Source: Rhodovulum sulfidophilum
Lineage (GTDB): Bacteria; Pseudomonadota; Alphaproteobacteria; Rhodobacterales; Rhodobacteraceae
DNA: 64,000 nt
Direction: 5' to 3'
NCBI GenBank assembly: GCA_003241785.1
Contig: QFPW01000008.1
Span: 1 to 64,000 of the forward strand
Numbering within the stretch: position 1 is the stretch's first letter; every line of letters starts with the position of its first letter. Positions 54,403 to 64,000 of the stretch are shown in pieces. Under the pieces are notes generated by a model. It was not told where the DNA came from and did not search any database. It worked only from the letters and a program-made list of their open reading frames with translations. The translations under genes were made by a program, and so were the position numbers.

Positions 54403-55094
54403 CCGCCGCCTTTTCCCGCGACCTGAAGATCGCGCCCTCGATCCTCTCGGCCGATTTCGCCCGGCTCGGCGAGGAAGTGCGCGCGATCGAGGACCAGGGC
54501 TGCGACTGGGTGCATGTCGACGTGATGGACGGGCATTTCGTGCCCAACATCACCATCGGGCCGAACGTGGTCGCGGCGATCCGGCCGCATGTGCGCACGC
54601 TGATGGACGTGCATCTGATGATCCAGCCGGCCGATCCCTATCTCGAGGCCTTCGCCAAGGCCGGCGCCGACATCATCACCATCCACGCCGAGGCGGGGCC
54701 GCATCTCGACCGCTCGCTCGCGACGATCCGCGCCCTCGGCCGCAAGGCGGGCGTCTCGCTCACGCCCTCGACCCCGCCGGCCGTGCTCGAATACGTGCTC
54801 GACAAATGCGACCTCATCCTGGTGATGACGGTGAACCCGGGCTTCGGCGGGCAGTCCTTCCTGCACTCGCAGCTGCCGAAGATCCGCGCGATCCGCGAGA
54901 TGATCGGCGAGCGGCCGATCTGGATTGAGGTGGACGGCGGCGTCACGCCCGAGACCGCGCCGCTCTGCCGCGCGGCGGGCGCCGACGCGCTGGTCGCGGG
55001 CTCCGCCGTGTTCAAGGGCGGCACGCCCGAGTCCTACGGCCGCGAGATCCGGGCGATCCGCGAGGCTTGCGCCGAGGTCGGCGAAAGCGCCTGA
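54399..55094 (+). CDS. rpe: Ribulose-phosphate 3-epimerase
   Basis: Rpe interconverts ribulose-5-phosphate and xylulose-5-phosphate in the pentose-phosphate and Calvin pathways. The TIM-barrel product of 231 residues has APSILSADFARLGEE, VHVDVMDGHFVPNIT (metal and catalytic Asp/His), DVHLMIQ, VMTVNPGFGGQSF and EVDGGV. It starts at the ATG overlapping the upstream stop. A hairpin-rich intergenic region of about 290 bases follows before the sufS stop. Confidence 0.97.
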   Translation: MTAAFSRDLKIAPSILSADFARLGEEVRAIEDQGCDWVHVDVMDGHFVPNITIGPNVVAAIRPHVRTLMDVHLMIQPADPYLEAFAKAGADIITIHAEAGPHLDRSLATIRALGRKAGVSLTPSTPPAVLEYVLDKCDLILVMTVNPGFGGQSFLHSQLPKIRAIREMIGERPIWIEVDGGVTPETAPLCRAAGADALVAGSAVFKGGTPESYGREIRAIREACAEVGESA

Positions 55095-55386
55095 GCCCAG
55101 ACATAGACACGCCCCGCCAGGGCCAAATCCTCGCGGGGCGCGCCAAGAGCCGAGGTTCCGGCAATTGGCTCAAACGGTCCTAATTCCCGTTGTCTGTCCA
55201 AGGTTTTGTTGGCCGGACAATTCCGGTAGGCGCGCCCCTCGCCGGAGCCGTTGAAATATCCCCTCCAATGCCGGAAATGTTACGCGAATCGCGATCTCCG
55301 GTCAAAAGCTTGCGCGACAGCTTCAACAATCGCGAACTCGCGGGAGGCGAAAGGCGGTGATTGACTTACCAGTCAATCCGGCGCCG
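55095..55386. other. Gap between convergent rpe and sufS
   Basis: About 290 bases without a gene. After rpe, CGCCCCGC (55111-55118) can pair with GCGGGGCG further on, without a T-tract. At 55359-55378 a perfect 8-bp hairpin (GATTGACT, loop TACC, AGTCAATC) lies just past the sufS stop and may mark the end of the suf transcript; it too has no T-run. Base composition is lower in GC than the surroundings. Confidence 0.4.
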
Positions 55387-56607
55387 TCACGCGAAGAGCT
55401 CGTGGCAGGTCTCGAGCGCGTCGACCAGAACGTCGACCTCGGCCCTTGTGTTGTAGAGCCCGAACGAGGCGCGGCAGGTCGCGGTGACGCCGAGATGCGC
55501 CATCAGGGGCTGGGCGCAGTGATGCCCGGCCCGCACCGCGACACCCTTGCGGTCGACCACGGTCGAGATGTCGTGCGGATGCGCGCCACCCAGCATCGTG
55601 AAGGAGAAGATCGCCCCCTTCCCCGGCGCGGTGCCCTGCAGGTTGAGCCAGTTCAGCCCAGTCAGCCGCTCGGCGGCGTAGTCCCGCAGCGCGTGCTCAT
55701 GCGCCGCGATGTTGTCGAGGCCGAGCGCGGTCATGTAGTCGATCGCCACCCCGAGGCCGATCATCGGCACGATCCCGGGCGTGCCCGCCTCGAACTTGTG
55801 CGGCGGGTCGTTGTAGCTGATCGCCTCGCGCGTCACCTCGCGGATCATGTCGCCGCCGCCGATGAAGGGGCGCATCTCGGCCAGCCGCTCGCGCCGGACG
55901 TAGATCGCGCCCGAGGCGGTGGGACCGTAGAGCTTGTGCCCGGTGATCGCGTAGAAGTCGCAGCCGATGTCCTGGACGTCGATCGCCATGTGCACCGCCG
56001 CCTGGCTGCCGTCGATCAGCACCGGCACGCCCCTCTCGCGCGCGGCGGCGCAGATCGTCTTCACGTCGACGACGGTGCCGAGCACGTTCGACATATGGGT
56101 GATCGCGACCAGCTTCGTGCGCGGCCCGATCGCGTCGATCACCGCCTGGGTATCTAGCGACCCGTCGGGCGCGGTCTCGACCCATTTCAGGACGACGCCC
56201 TGCCGCTCGCGCAGGAAATGCCAGGGCACGATATTGGCGTGATGCTCCATCACCGAGAGCACGATCTCGTCCCCGGCCGCGAGCCGGGGCGCCGCCCAGG
56301 CGTAGGAGACCATGTTGATCCCCATGGTCGAGCCGGTGTTGAAGATGATCTCGTCGTCATGCGCCGCGCCGAGGAAGGCCCGGATCGTGCCGCGCACCGC
56401 CTCGTAGCGGTCGGTCGCCTGGTTCGAGAGGTAGTGCAGCCCGCGATGCACGTTGGCATAGCCGTTGGCATAGGTCTCGGTCATCGCGTCGATGACCGCC
56501 TTCGGCTTCTGCGCCGAGGCGCCGTTGTCGAGATAGACCAGCGGCTTGCCGTAGACCTCGCGGGACAGGATCGGAAAATCGCGGCGCACCGCGTCGACGT
56601 CGTACAT
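55387..56607 (-). CDS. sufS: SufS-type cysteine desulfurase
   Basis: SufS takes sulfur from cysteine as a persulfide for Fe-S cluster assembly on SufBCD. The 406-residue group II desulfurase has the PLP lysine in ITGHKLYGP, the histidine in SVMEHHANIVPW and the active cysteine in RAGHHCAQPLM on the short loop of group II enzymes. The start MYDVDAVRRDFPIL at 56607 is chosen; its stop side ends the operon. SufE or SufU is not adjacent. Confidence 0.96.
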   Translation of the reverse strand: MYDVDAVRRDFPILSREVYGKPLVYLDNGASAQKPKAVIDAMTETYANGYANVHRGLHYLSNQATDRYEAVRGTIRAFLGAAHDDEIIFNTGSTMGINMVSYAWAAPRLAAGDEIVLSVMEHHANIVPWHFLRERQGVVLKWVETAPDGSLDTQAVIDAIGPRTKLVAITHMSNVLGTVVDVKTICAAARERGVPVLIDGSQAAVHMAIDVQDIGCDFYAITGHKLYGPTASGAIYVRRERLAEMRPFIGGGDMIREVTREAISYNDPPHKFEAGTPGIVPMIGLGVAIDYMTALGLDNIAAHEHALRDYAAERLTGLNWLNLQGTAPGKGAIFSFTMLGGAHPHDISTVVDRKGVAVRAGHHCAQPLMAHLGVTATCRASFGLYNTRAEVDVLVDALETCHELFA

Positions 56608-56608
56608 G

Positions 56609-57214
56609 TCAGCCCACCTCATGGGGTGTGAGCCCCAGCATCGCGAAGAGCAGGCCCACCGCGATCAGGAGCACGAGTCCGGTCAGGACGACGGCGCCCA
56701 TGACCATCAGGGGGTTTTCGAAATCGTGAAGCTCGGTCACGAAATTCGCGAAGATCCAGAGCGAGAGCCCCATGCCGACCAGCGCGATCGCCGCCGCGAG
56801 CGCCGGGAGGAAGGCCAGGGCCACGAGTTGCGCGACCTGCGCGAAGAGCAGCATGGCGTTGAGCCAGATCACCAGCGTCGCCGCGCCGCCGAGCCCGCCC
56901 TTGCCGCCGAAGAGGCCGCCGATCTTCCAGGTCAGCCAGGTGATCAGCAGCATCACGCCGAATTCCATCGCCGCCGCGAGGAACGGCATCGAGAGCAGCC
57001 GCGCCGAGATCGGGTCGATCATCGCGCCGCCGACCCGCGCCGTGGCGAAGGCGAGCAGGATGCCGAGGCAGGTTACGCCGACCGCCGCCTCGATCAGGGT
57101 CGCCGCGGGCAGGCGCAGGTCGATCAGCCGCCGCGCGGCGAGGCGCGGCCGGCTTACCGTCTCGAGCGCGAGGTCGCGCCAGAACGCCGTCGCGGCGCGA
57201 TAGTCGTCCGCCAT
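56609..57214 (-). CDS. Yip1-domain membrane protein, first
   Basis: The 201-residue product has about five hydrophobic segments, with the Yip1-family core (LITWLTWKIGGLFGGKGG, LVIWLNAMLLFAQVAQLV, WIFANFVTELHDFENP). Yip1-fold proteins in bacteria are poorly understood. It lies one base after the start of sufS in the operon order (upstream of sufS) and 12 bases after the second Yip1 gene, and is therefore most likely co-transcribed with suf genes. No Fe-S role is known. Confidence 0.8.
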   Translation of the reverse strand: MADDYRAATAFWRDLALETVSRPRLAARRLIDLRLPAATLIEAAVGVTCLGILLAFATARVGGAMIDPISARLLSMPFLAAAMEFGVMLLITWLTWKIGGLFGGKGGLGGAATLVIWLNAMLLFAQVAQLVALAFLPALAAAIALVGMGLSLWIFANFVTELHDFENPLMVMGAVVLTGLVLLIAVGLLFAMLGLTPHEVG

Positions 57215-57226
57215 CGGATCCTCCGT

Positions 57227-57832
57227 TCAGCCCGCGACGGGCGCGCCCCGGGTCAGGAGCGAGAGTGCCGTCGCGACGAGGGCGAAGACAAGCGCCGTCG
57301 CCACCCCGACCTGCCATGTGGCGCCGAGCTTCTCCGCCTCGGCGAAGCCGGCGGCGAAGAGCCAGAGCCAGAAGGCGAGCGCCGCCCAGCCGAGCGGCCC
57401 GACCAGCCCCGGCGCGCCGAGCCGCTCCGCCACTACCCGCAGCGCGGCGAGCAGGAGGGCCAGCGGCGCGGCGAGCAGGAGCGCCCAGAAGAGCGCGACC
57501 CGCGCCTTGAGAAATCCCGGCGCCGCGCCGAAGGCCCGGGCCAGGAGATGCGCGAGCGCGGCGAAACCGTAGGCGACGAGCGGCGCGACGAAGAGATAGG
57601 CGAAGAGATGCGCGGCGATCACCCCCGCCACCGGATCCTCAATGCCGAGGTCCCGGGCACGGGTCAGCGCCGCCGGCACGCTCGCGACGAAGGCGAGCGC
57701 GCAGGCGATGAAGAGCCAGGCGAGCGCCCGCCCCTCGGTCGCCGACGCCAGCAGCCGCGCCATCACCGCCCGCGGTCGGTGATAGGCGCGCGCCATGGTC
57801 GCGACCAGCCCCTCGGGCGCCGCGTCGCGCAT
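57227..57832 (-). CDS. Yip1-domain-like membrane protein, second
   Basis: The 201-residue product has about five hydrophobic segments (LAWLFIACALAFVASVPAAL, LFAYLFVAPLVAYGFAALAH, VALFWALLLAAPLALLLAAL) and a Yip1-like pattern. It may be a paralogue of the next gene in the operon. I used the ATG at 57832, which lies 17 bases after the sufD stop; the longer frame reaching 58045 is only the sufD shadow. Its role in the suf operon is unknown. Confidence 0.75.
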   Translation of the reverse strand: MRDAAPEGLVATMARAYHRPRAVMARLLASATEGRALAWLFIACALAFVASVPAALTRARDLGIEDPVAGVIAAHLFAYLFVAPLVAYGFAALAHLLARAFGAAPGFLKARVALFWALLLAAPLALLLAALRVVAERLGAPGLVGPLGWAALAFWLWLFAAGFAEAEKLGATWQVGVATALVFALVATALSLLTRGAPVAG

Positions 57833-57848
57833 GCCCCGGCCCTCCGCC

Positions 57849-59141
57849 TCAGAGCCGGCCGCGCCGCGCGAGCCAGGCGCCGAGCCGGTCGCGCATGTCG
57901 TCGGCCAGCACCGGATCCTCGATCTCCTGGATCGCCTCGTCGAGGAAGGCGAGCACCAGGAGCCCCTCGGCCTCCGACCGCGGCAGGCCGCGCGAGGTGA
58001 GGTAGAAGAGCGAGGTCTCGTCCACCGCGCCACAGGTCGAGCCATGCGAGCAGGCGACGTCGTCGGCGTAGATCTCGAGCTCGGGCTTGGCGAGGAAGTT
58101 CGAATCCTCGTCGAGCAGCAGGCCCTGGCTGATCTGGTAGCCGTCGGTCTTCTGCGCGCCGGCCTTCACGAGGATCTTGCCCTGGAAGACGCCGGTGGCG
58201 CCGTTCCGCAGCACCTTCTTGAACACCTGCCGGCTTTCGCAGTTCACCGCGTCATGGGTGACGAAGACCGTGTCGTCGTGCAGGAATTCCTTCTCGCCGA
58301 TCGCAGCGCCCGCGACCCGCGCATGCGCGTCGTCGCCGGTGAACTCGATCACGCATTCGTTGCGCGTGAGCCGCCCGTTCGCGGTCATCGTGAAGGACTT
58401 GAAGCTCGATTCCCTGCCGAGCCGGGCGAAGATCGCCGTCGCCGCGCGCCGGTCATGCGCGCGCCCCTGGGTGCGCACATGATGGAAGGCGGCGCCGTCC
58501 GCGACCTCGATCTCGAGCACCGAGTTGAACCGCGCCGCCGCCGCGCCGTTCTCGAGCAGCGTCAGGTCGGACCCCGGCGCCATCCGGATCAGGTGACGGA
58601 CCATCGCGTCCGAGGTCTCGGAGGCGTGGCTATAGACGAGATTCACCGGACGCGCGGCGCGGCCGGTGACGTTGATCACCACGCCCTCGCGCGCCCGCGC
58701 GGTGTTGAGCGCGGTCAGCGGCCGGTCGACCGGATGCTGGCCCCGTTCCTCCAGCACGCCGAAGAGGTCGCGCGCCCAGTGGATGTCGGTCGCCGCCGCC
58801 TGGCCGAGCGTCTGGATCTCGATCCCGGCGAGTTCCAGCGGATCGGACCGCGTCGGATCGTAGACGCCGTCGACGAAGACGACCCGGAGCCGGTCGACAT
58901 CGTCGAAGGGCGGCTTCTCGATCGCGTCGAAGACCGCCGCCGGCTTCACCTCGGCCGCCGTCAGGCTGGTCGGATCGGTGAAGCGCCAGTATTCGTCGCG
59001 CCGGATCGGCGCGCCCATGGCGCGGAGCCGGGCCGCCGCCTTCTCGCGCGCGCCCCGGGCCCAGGCCGCCTCGCCCGCGGGCGCGGGCCAGGCGGCGAGC
59101 AGCGCCTCGGCGCCGTCGATTTTCAGAACCGGAAGAGCCAT
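57849..59141 (-). CDS. sufD: Fe-S cluster assembly protein SufD
   Basis: SufD forms the SufBC2D scaffold that builds Fe-S clusters. The 430-residue product has a SufBD-fold beta-helix core and the C-terminal histidine region, seen in ADDVACSHGSTCGAVDETSLFYLTSRG, given in parts here: VACSHGSTCG and LFYLTSRGL. The N-terminus is Ala-rich. It follows sufC directly (no gap between stop and start) and precedes the two Yip1 genes. Confidence 0.95.
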   Translation of the reverse strand: MALPVLKIDGAEALLAAWPAPAGEAAWARGAREKAAARLRAMGAPIRRDEYWRFTDPTSLTAAEVKPAAVFDAIEKPPFDDVDRLRVVFVDGVYDPTRSDPLELAGIEIQTLGQAAATDIHWARDLFGVLEERGQHPVDRPLTALNTARAREGVVINVTGRAARPVNLVYSHASETSDAMVRHLIRMAPGSDLTLLENGAAAARFNSVLEIEVADGAAFHHVRTQGRAHDRRAATAIFARLGRESSFKSFTMTANGRLTRNECVIEFTGDDAHARVAGAAIGEKEFLHDDTVFVTHDAVNCESRQVFKKVLRNGATGVFQGKILVKAGAQKTDGYQISQGLLLDEDSNFLAKPELEIYADDVACSHGSTCGAVDETSLFYLTSRGLPRSEAEGLLVLAFLDEAIQEIEDPVLADDMRDRLGAWLARRGRL

Positions 59142-59897
<756 letters not shown>

Positions 59898-59949
59898 GAT
59901 ATCCGTCTCGTTTTCGTGGCTCGCGCCGGGCGCGGCCGTCCAAATTCGT

Positions 59950-60189
59950 TCAACTGGCGTTCGCGCGGTCGAGATGGCCCGCGACCCAGACCGCCATCGG
60001 CAGCCAGATCAGCGCCGTCAGGCCAAGCGTGAGCATGCTCGGCCACCAGGTCAGCGCGTTCCACCAGATGCCGAGGAAGCCCGCGAAGGGCATCGCGACG
60101 AGCCCGCCGATCAGCCGGTCCTCCAGCGGAACCGTGAGCCCCCGGCGAAGATCCCCGGCCGCGTTCTCGCGAATGTCTTTCAGGTCCAT
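59950..60189 (-). CDS. Small membrane protein in the suf operon, 79 residues
   Basis: The 79-residue product has two hydrophobic helices (about 28-45 and 52-70: LIGGLVAMPFAGFLGIWWNA, MLTLGLTALIWLPMAVWV) and a polar N-terminus with DLKDIRENAAGDLRRG. The ATG at 60189 is preferred because GAAGGG lies 9 bases upstream; a GTG at 60198 overlaps the previous stop. It sits between the coiled-coil gene and sufC. I do not recognise a family, and no role in Fe-S assembly is known. Confidence 0.7.
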   Translation of the reverse strand: MDLKDIRENAAGDLRRGLTVPLEDRLIGGLVAMPFAGFLGIWWNALTWWPSMLTLGLTALIWLPMAVWVAGHLDRANAS

Positions 60190-60194
60190 CCCAC

Positions 60195-60416
60195 TCACCC
60201 TTCGTAGAGGTCCAGCCGCCGCTCGATCCGCTCCAGCCGGAGCTTGAACGAAGCCATGCTGGCATCCCGATTGACTTCAGAGGTCAGGAACGCCGCCATG
60301 TGCTGTTTGACGCTCCGGATGTCGGCGGCGGTCTCTTCCACCTTCTCCTCCACCCGCGAAAGCTGCGCCTGGAACCTCTTGAGGTGCTCCAGCATCAGGT
60401 TCTCGACCTCGGTCAT
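60195..60416 (-). CDS. Small coiled-coil protein in the suf operon, 73 residues
   Basis: The 73-residue product is a single long helix with heptad-like spacing (ENLMLEHLKRFQAQLSRVEEKV, then IRSVKQHMAAF and FKLRLERIERRLDLYEG). It has no cysteine and no membrane segment. It lies 58 bases after sufB and overlaps the 79-residue gene start region. It resembles small coiled-coil proteins of unknown function. The start at 60416 (MTEVENLM) is the first ATG of the conserved-looking part. Confidence 0.7.
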   Translation of the reverse strand: MTEVENLMLEHLKRFQAQLSRVEEKVEETAADIRSVKQHMAAFLTSEVNRDASMASFKLRLERIERRLDLYEG

Positions 60417-60474
60417 TGTCCGATCATCCCGAAATGGCAATCCGTCGCCCGAGCCTGATTCCGCCGCCTCGCCA

Positions 60475-61998
<1,524 letters not shown>

Positions 61999-61999
61999 C

Positions 62000-63076
62000 T
62001 CAAACCCTCTCCAAACCCTCGGCCGCCCCTTGGCCGGCCTGGCGGCGCGCCCGGCGCCGCGATTTCCCCCAGGCCGCCGCGAAGGCGAGCACCGCCTCGC
62101 GGCCGGTGCCCGGCCCCAATGACACCCGGAGCGCCGCGCCCGCGACCTCCGGTCCGTATCCCATCGCGCTGAGCGTCCGGCTGACCCGGACCTTTCCGCT
62201 CGAGCAGGCCGAGCCGGCCGAGACCGCGAAACCGGCGAGATCCATCGCCATCACCTGCGTCTCGCCCTTCCAGCCCGGAACCGCGAAGGCGGAGGTGTTC
62301 GGCAGGCGCGCGGCACCTTTCCCGACAAAAATAGTTTCGGGAACCTCGTCTTCCAGAGCCTGCTCTAGAATATTTCTAACCTCGGCCAGCTCCTCCCAGC
62401 GGCCGGCGGCCACGTCGGCGACCGCCGCCTTCGCCGCGGCGGCGAAGCCGGCCGCGCCGATCAGGTTCTCGGTCCCGGCGCGCCGGCCCGTCTCCTGGCC
62501 GCCGCCGCGCAGCACCGGCGCGCGCTCCTCGCCGCGGCGGAGGAGAAGCGCGCCGATCCCCTTCGGCCCGCCGAACTTATGCGCCGAGAGGATCGCCGTC
62601 CGCGCGCCGGTCCAGCCGAAGGCGAAGGGCAGCTTGCCCGCCACCTGCGCCGCGTCGACGAGCGCGAGGCCCGGCGGCAGGTCCTGCAGGATCCCGGTCT
62701 CGGAATTCGCCGCCTGCAGCGCCGCGCGCTCCGGCTCGGTCACCGCGACCCGGCCCGCCGCGTCGACGGCGAGCACGGGATCGACCCAGGCCGCGACGCA
62801 GTCATGCTCCACCGCCGCGCCGACGCAGCCCCGGCCGGCGAGCGCAAGCGCCGCGGCCTCGGTCGCGCCGGAGGTGAAGATCACCTCGTCCGGCTCCGCC
62901 CCGAAGGCCTCCGCGACATCGGCCCGCGCGCGCTCGAGCAGCGCCTTGGCGGCGCGGCCCTCGGCGTGGATCGAGGAGGGATTGCCGCCGATCTCCATCG
63001 CCGCGGCGATCGCCGCCCGCGCTTCGGCCCGGATCGGCGTCGTCGCGTTCCAGTCGAGATAGATCCGCTCTCTCAT
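62000..63076 (-). CDS. NifS/IscS-type (group I) cysteine desulfurase
   Basis: A second, different desulfurase in the operon. The 358-residue product has the PLP lysine in SAHKFGGPKG, the active-site cysteine in the group I loop SAGSACSSGK, and the N-terminal IYLDWNATTPIR. Group I enzymes usually serve Isc or Nif systems or tRNA thiolation, so the operon holds both types. It is coupled to iscR by an ATGA overlap and is followed one base later by sufB. Confidence 0.93.
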   Translation of the reverse strand: MRERIYLDWNATTPIRAEARAAIAAAMEIGGNPSSIHAEGRAAKALLERARADVAEAFGAEPDEVIFTSGATEAAALALAGRGCVGAAVEHDCVAAWVDPVLAVDAAGRVAVTEPERAALQAANSETGILQDLPPGLALVDAAQVAGKLPFAFGWTGARTAILSAHKFGGPKGIGALLLRRGEERAPVLRGGGQETGRRAGTENLIGAAGFAAAAKAAVADVAAGRWEELAEVRNILEQALEDEVPETIFVGKGAARLPNTSAFAVPGWKGETQVMAMDLAGFAVSAGSACSSGKVRVSRTLSAMGYGPEVAGAALRVSLGPGTGREAVLAFAAAWGKSRRRARRQAGQGAAEGLERV

Positions 63077-63606
63077 GCGCCCCCGGCCGGCACGGCCGCT
63101 TCCGCCCGCGTCGCGGCCGCCCCGCCCGCCTCCGCCGCGCCCTCGTCGTCGACCACGGCGACGAAGCTCGGCACCGCGGGACAGGGGGCGAGCTGGTTGC
63201 CGACCACGTCCGACAGCCGGGTCTGGTGCAGGAGCACGTAGACATTCGCCGAGAGCTGCTCCCAGAGCTTGTCGGTGAGCCGCTGCTCGACCGTGCCATG
63301 GGTCGCGCCGGAGGCGCCGGCGCCCCGGGTCAGCGCGTCCATGGTCTCGTCGACGGCGGCGAGGATCTCGGAGACCCGGACCTGTTCCGCCGGACGGGCG
63401 AGGCGGTAGCCGCCGCCCGGGCCGCGCACCGATTCCACGATCTCCGCCCGGCGCAGCTTCACGAACAGCTGCTCGAGATAGGCGAGGCTGATGTCCTGCC
63501 GCTCGGCGATCTCGCTCAGCGAGACGAGCCGCCCCCGGCCGCCGGTCTGGGTCGCGAGATCGGTGAGCGCGATCATCGCGTAGCGGCCCTTGGTGCTCAG
63601 TTTCAT
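63073..63606 (-). CDS. iscR: IscR-like Rrf2-family regulator with a single C-terminal cysteine
   Basis: IscR senses Fe-S cluster status and controls suf/isc genes. The 177-residue product has the Rrf2 winged-helix (MKLSTKGRYAMIALTDLA, then ISLAYLEQLFVKLRRAEIV and GPGGGYRLAR). The usual three-cysteine cluster loop is not present; only C142 (LAPCPAVPS) remains. Rhodobacter sphaeroides IscR is known to use a single cysteine, so this is likely the same type. An Ala-rich tail ends the protein. It overlaps the desulfurase gene by four bases, the first gene of the suf operon. Confidence 0.93.
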   Translation of the reverse strand: MKLSTKGRYAMIALTDLATQTGGRGRLVSLSEIAERQDISLAYLEQLFVKLRRAEIVESVRGPGGGYRLARPAEQVRVSEILAAVDETMDALTRGAGASGATHGTVEQRLTDKLWEQLSANVYVLLHQTRLSDVVGNQLAPCPAVPSFVAVVDDEGAAEAGGAAATRAEAAVPAGGA

Positions 63607-63722
63607 GCCAAACCTTCCCGCCTTCGCCCCGGGGCGCGTTCGGACGCGCGAACCACGCGGCCGGTGTTGACGCCCCGCCGACGAAACCCTAACTAGCGTC
63701 CTGACTTTGGATCGCCCCGCAT

Positions 63723-63765
63723 CCAATCTTAGAATGCTTCTAGATTGGTCGAGTGATTCCGTCAA
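63723..63765 (-). promoter_or_regulatory. Promoter of iscR-suf with overlapping palindromic operator
   Basis: On the minus strand, TTGACG (63765-63760), a 17-base spacer and TAGAAG (63742-63737) form a good sigma-70 promoter. A 26-bp imperfect palindrome, CCAATCTAGAA ... TTCTAAGATTGG (63723-63748), covers the -10. An operator here would let IscR repress its own operon when iron is ample; the identity of the binding protein is inferred. Confidence 0.55.
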
Positions 63766-63798
63766 GTTCGCGTTTTTTTCGACGGGAGATCGACCCAG

Positions 63799-64000
63799 AT
63801 GCCCGAGGTGATTTTCCCCGGTCCCGACGGCCGTCTTGAAGGCCGCTACCATCCGCAGAAATCCAAGGACGCGCCGATCGCGATCATTCTGCACCCCCAT
63901 CCGCTGTACGGGGGCACGATGAACAACAAGGTGGTGTACAATCTCCACTACACGTTCCATCGCATCGGCTTCACCTGCCTGCGCTTCAACTTCCGCGGCG
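63799..64000 (+). CDS. Alpha/beta hydrolase, N-terminal part (cut by window end)
   Basis: The frame begins at the ATG at 63799 and is open to the end, 67 codons. MPEVIFPGPDGRLEGRYHP and AIILHPHPLYGGTMNNK match the start of a conserved alphaproteobacterial alpha/beta hydrolase family (HPHP x GGTM N oxyanion strand). The nucleophile would lie beyond the window. It is divergent from iscR and shares the 190-base intergenic region with it. The substrate is unknown. Confidence 0.88.
   Translation, partial: MPEVIFPGPDGRLEGRYHPQKSKDAPIAIILHPHPLYGGTMNNKVVYNLHYTFHRIGFTCLRFNFRG

Noticed and set aside
57833..58045. Upstream extension of the second Yip1 gene
   Set aside because: The extra 71 codons lie inside sufD in another frame and show no similarity to Yip1; the ATG at 57832 gives a proper start.

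Overview
The window is a gene-dense, very GC-rich stretch of bacterial chromosome. Gene order and families point to an alphaproteobacterium of the order Rhodobacterales. The supporting blocks are NDUFA12-mlaD-DUF2155 convergent with aat-accC-accB, tig-clpP-clpX, glnB-glnA, a single-cysteine DksA, a single-cysteine IscR at the head of a suf operon, and a B12-dependent class II ribonucleotide reductase. I cannot name the genus, because no rRNA is present. There is no prophage, insertion sequence, CRISPR array or toxin-antitoxin locus that I can support.

Layout. 1-3.7 kb: start of a probable envelope gene (minus) divergent from rne. 3.9-9.9 kb: an aminotransferase (minus), then an M48 metalloprotease and a DsbA-like protein, accB-accC and aat. 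9.9-15 kb (minus): NDUFA12-mlaD-DUF2155, clpX, clpP, tig and tRNA-Leu(UAG). 15.3-17.2 kb: glnB-glnA. 17.4-21 kb: a Sir2 deacylase translationally coupled to a HODM/DUF3445 gene, then parE. 21.3-27.3 kb: an accessory-looking block with a lone sugar-nucleotide SDR, an APC permease, a secreted nuclease, a small secreted protein and an SLC13 transporter. 27.5-32.6 kb: dksA, then a MoxR ATPase and a CoxE-like VWA protein with four genes between them. 32.8-36.9 kb: an acyl-CoA ligase coupled to a FrnE-like DsbA protein, rnd and an OsmC protein. 37-41.3 kb: nrdJ with a strong NrdR box, and a Pmp3-like protein. 41.4-45.7 kb: dadA and a polar amino-acid ABC transporter. 45.7-50.8 kb: a low-molecular-weight phosphatase, a membrane protein and mfd. 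51-55.1 kb: an S45 acylase, a hydroxyisobutyrate-dehydrogenase-like enzyme and rpe. 55.4-63.6 kb (minus): iscR, a NifS/IscS-type cysteine desulfurase, sufB, two small genes, sufC, sufD, two Yip1-type membrane genes and sufS. The window ends in an alpha/beta hydrolase divergent from iscR.

How the parts relate. Most genes are housekeeping: RNA decay, proteostasis, nitrogen assimilation, fatty-acid initiation, Fe-S assembly, dNTP supply and transcription-coupled repair. Two control sites are well placed: an NrdR box 121 bp upstream of nrdJ, and a 26-bp palindrome over the -10 of the iscR promoter. The least explained material is (i) three dispersed palindromic repeat families, two carrying a GTAG head like REP elements and supplying the stop codon of two neighbouring genes; (ii) the four extra membrane or coiled-coil genes embedded in the suf operon; and (iii) the spread-out MoxR/VWA cluster. 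I found no clear new defence or mobile system. These are the places I would look.
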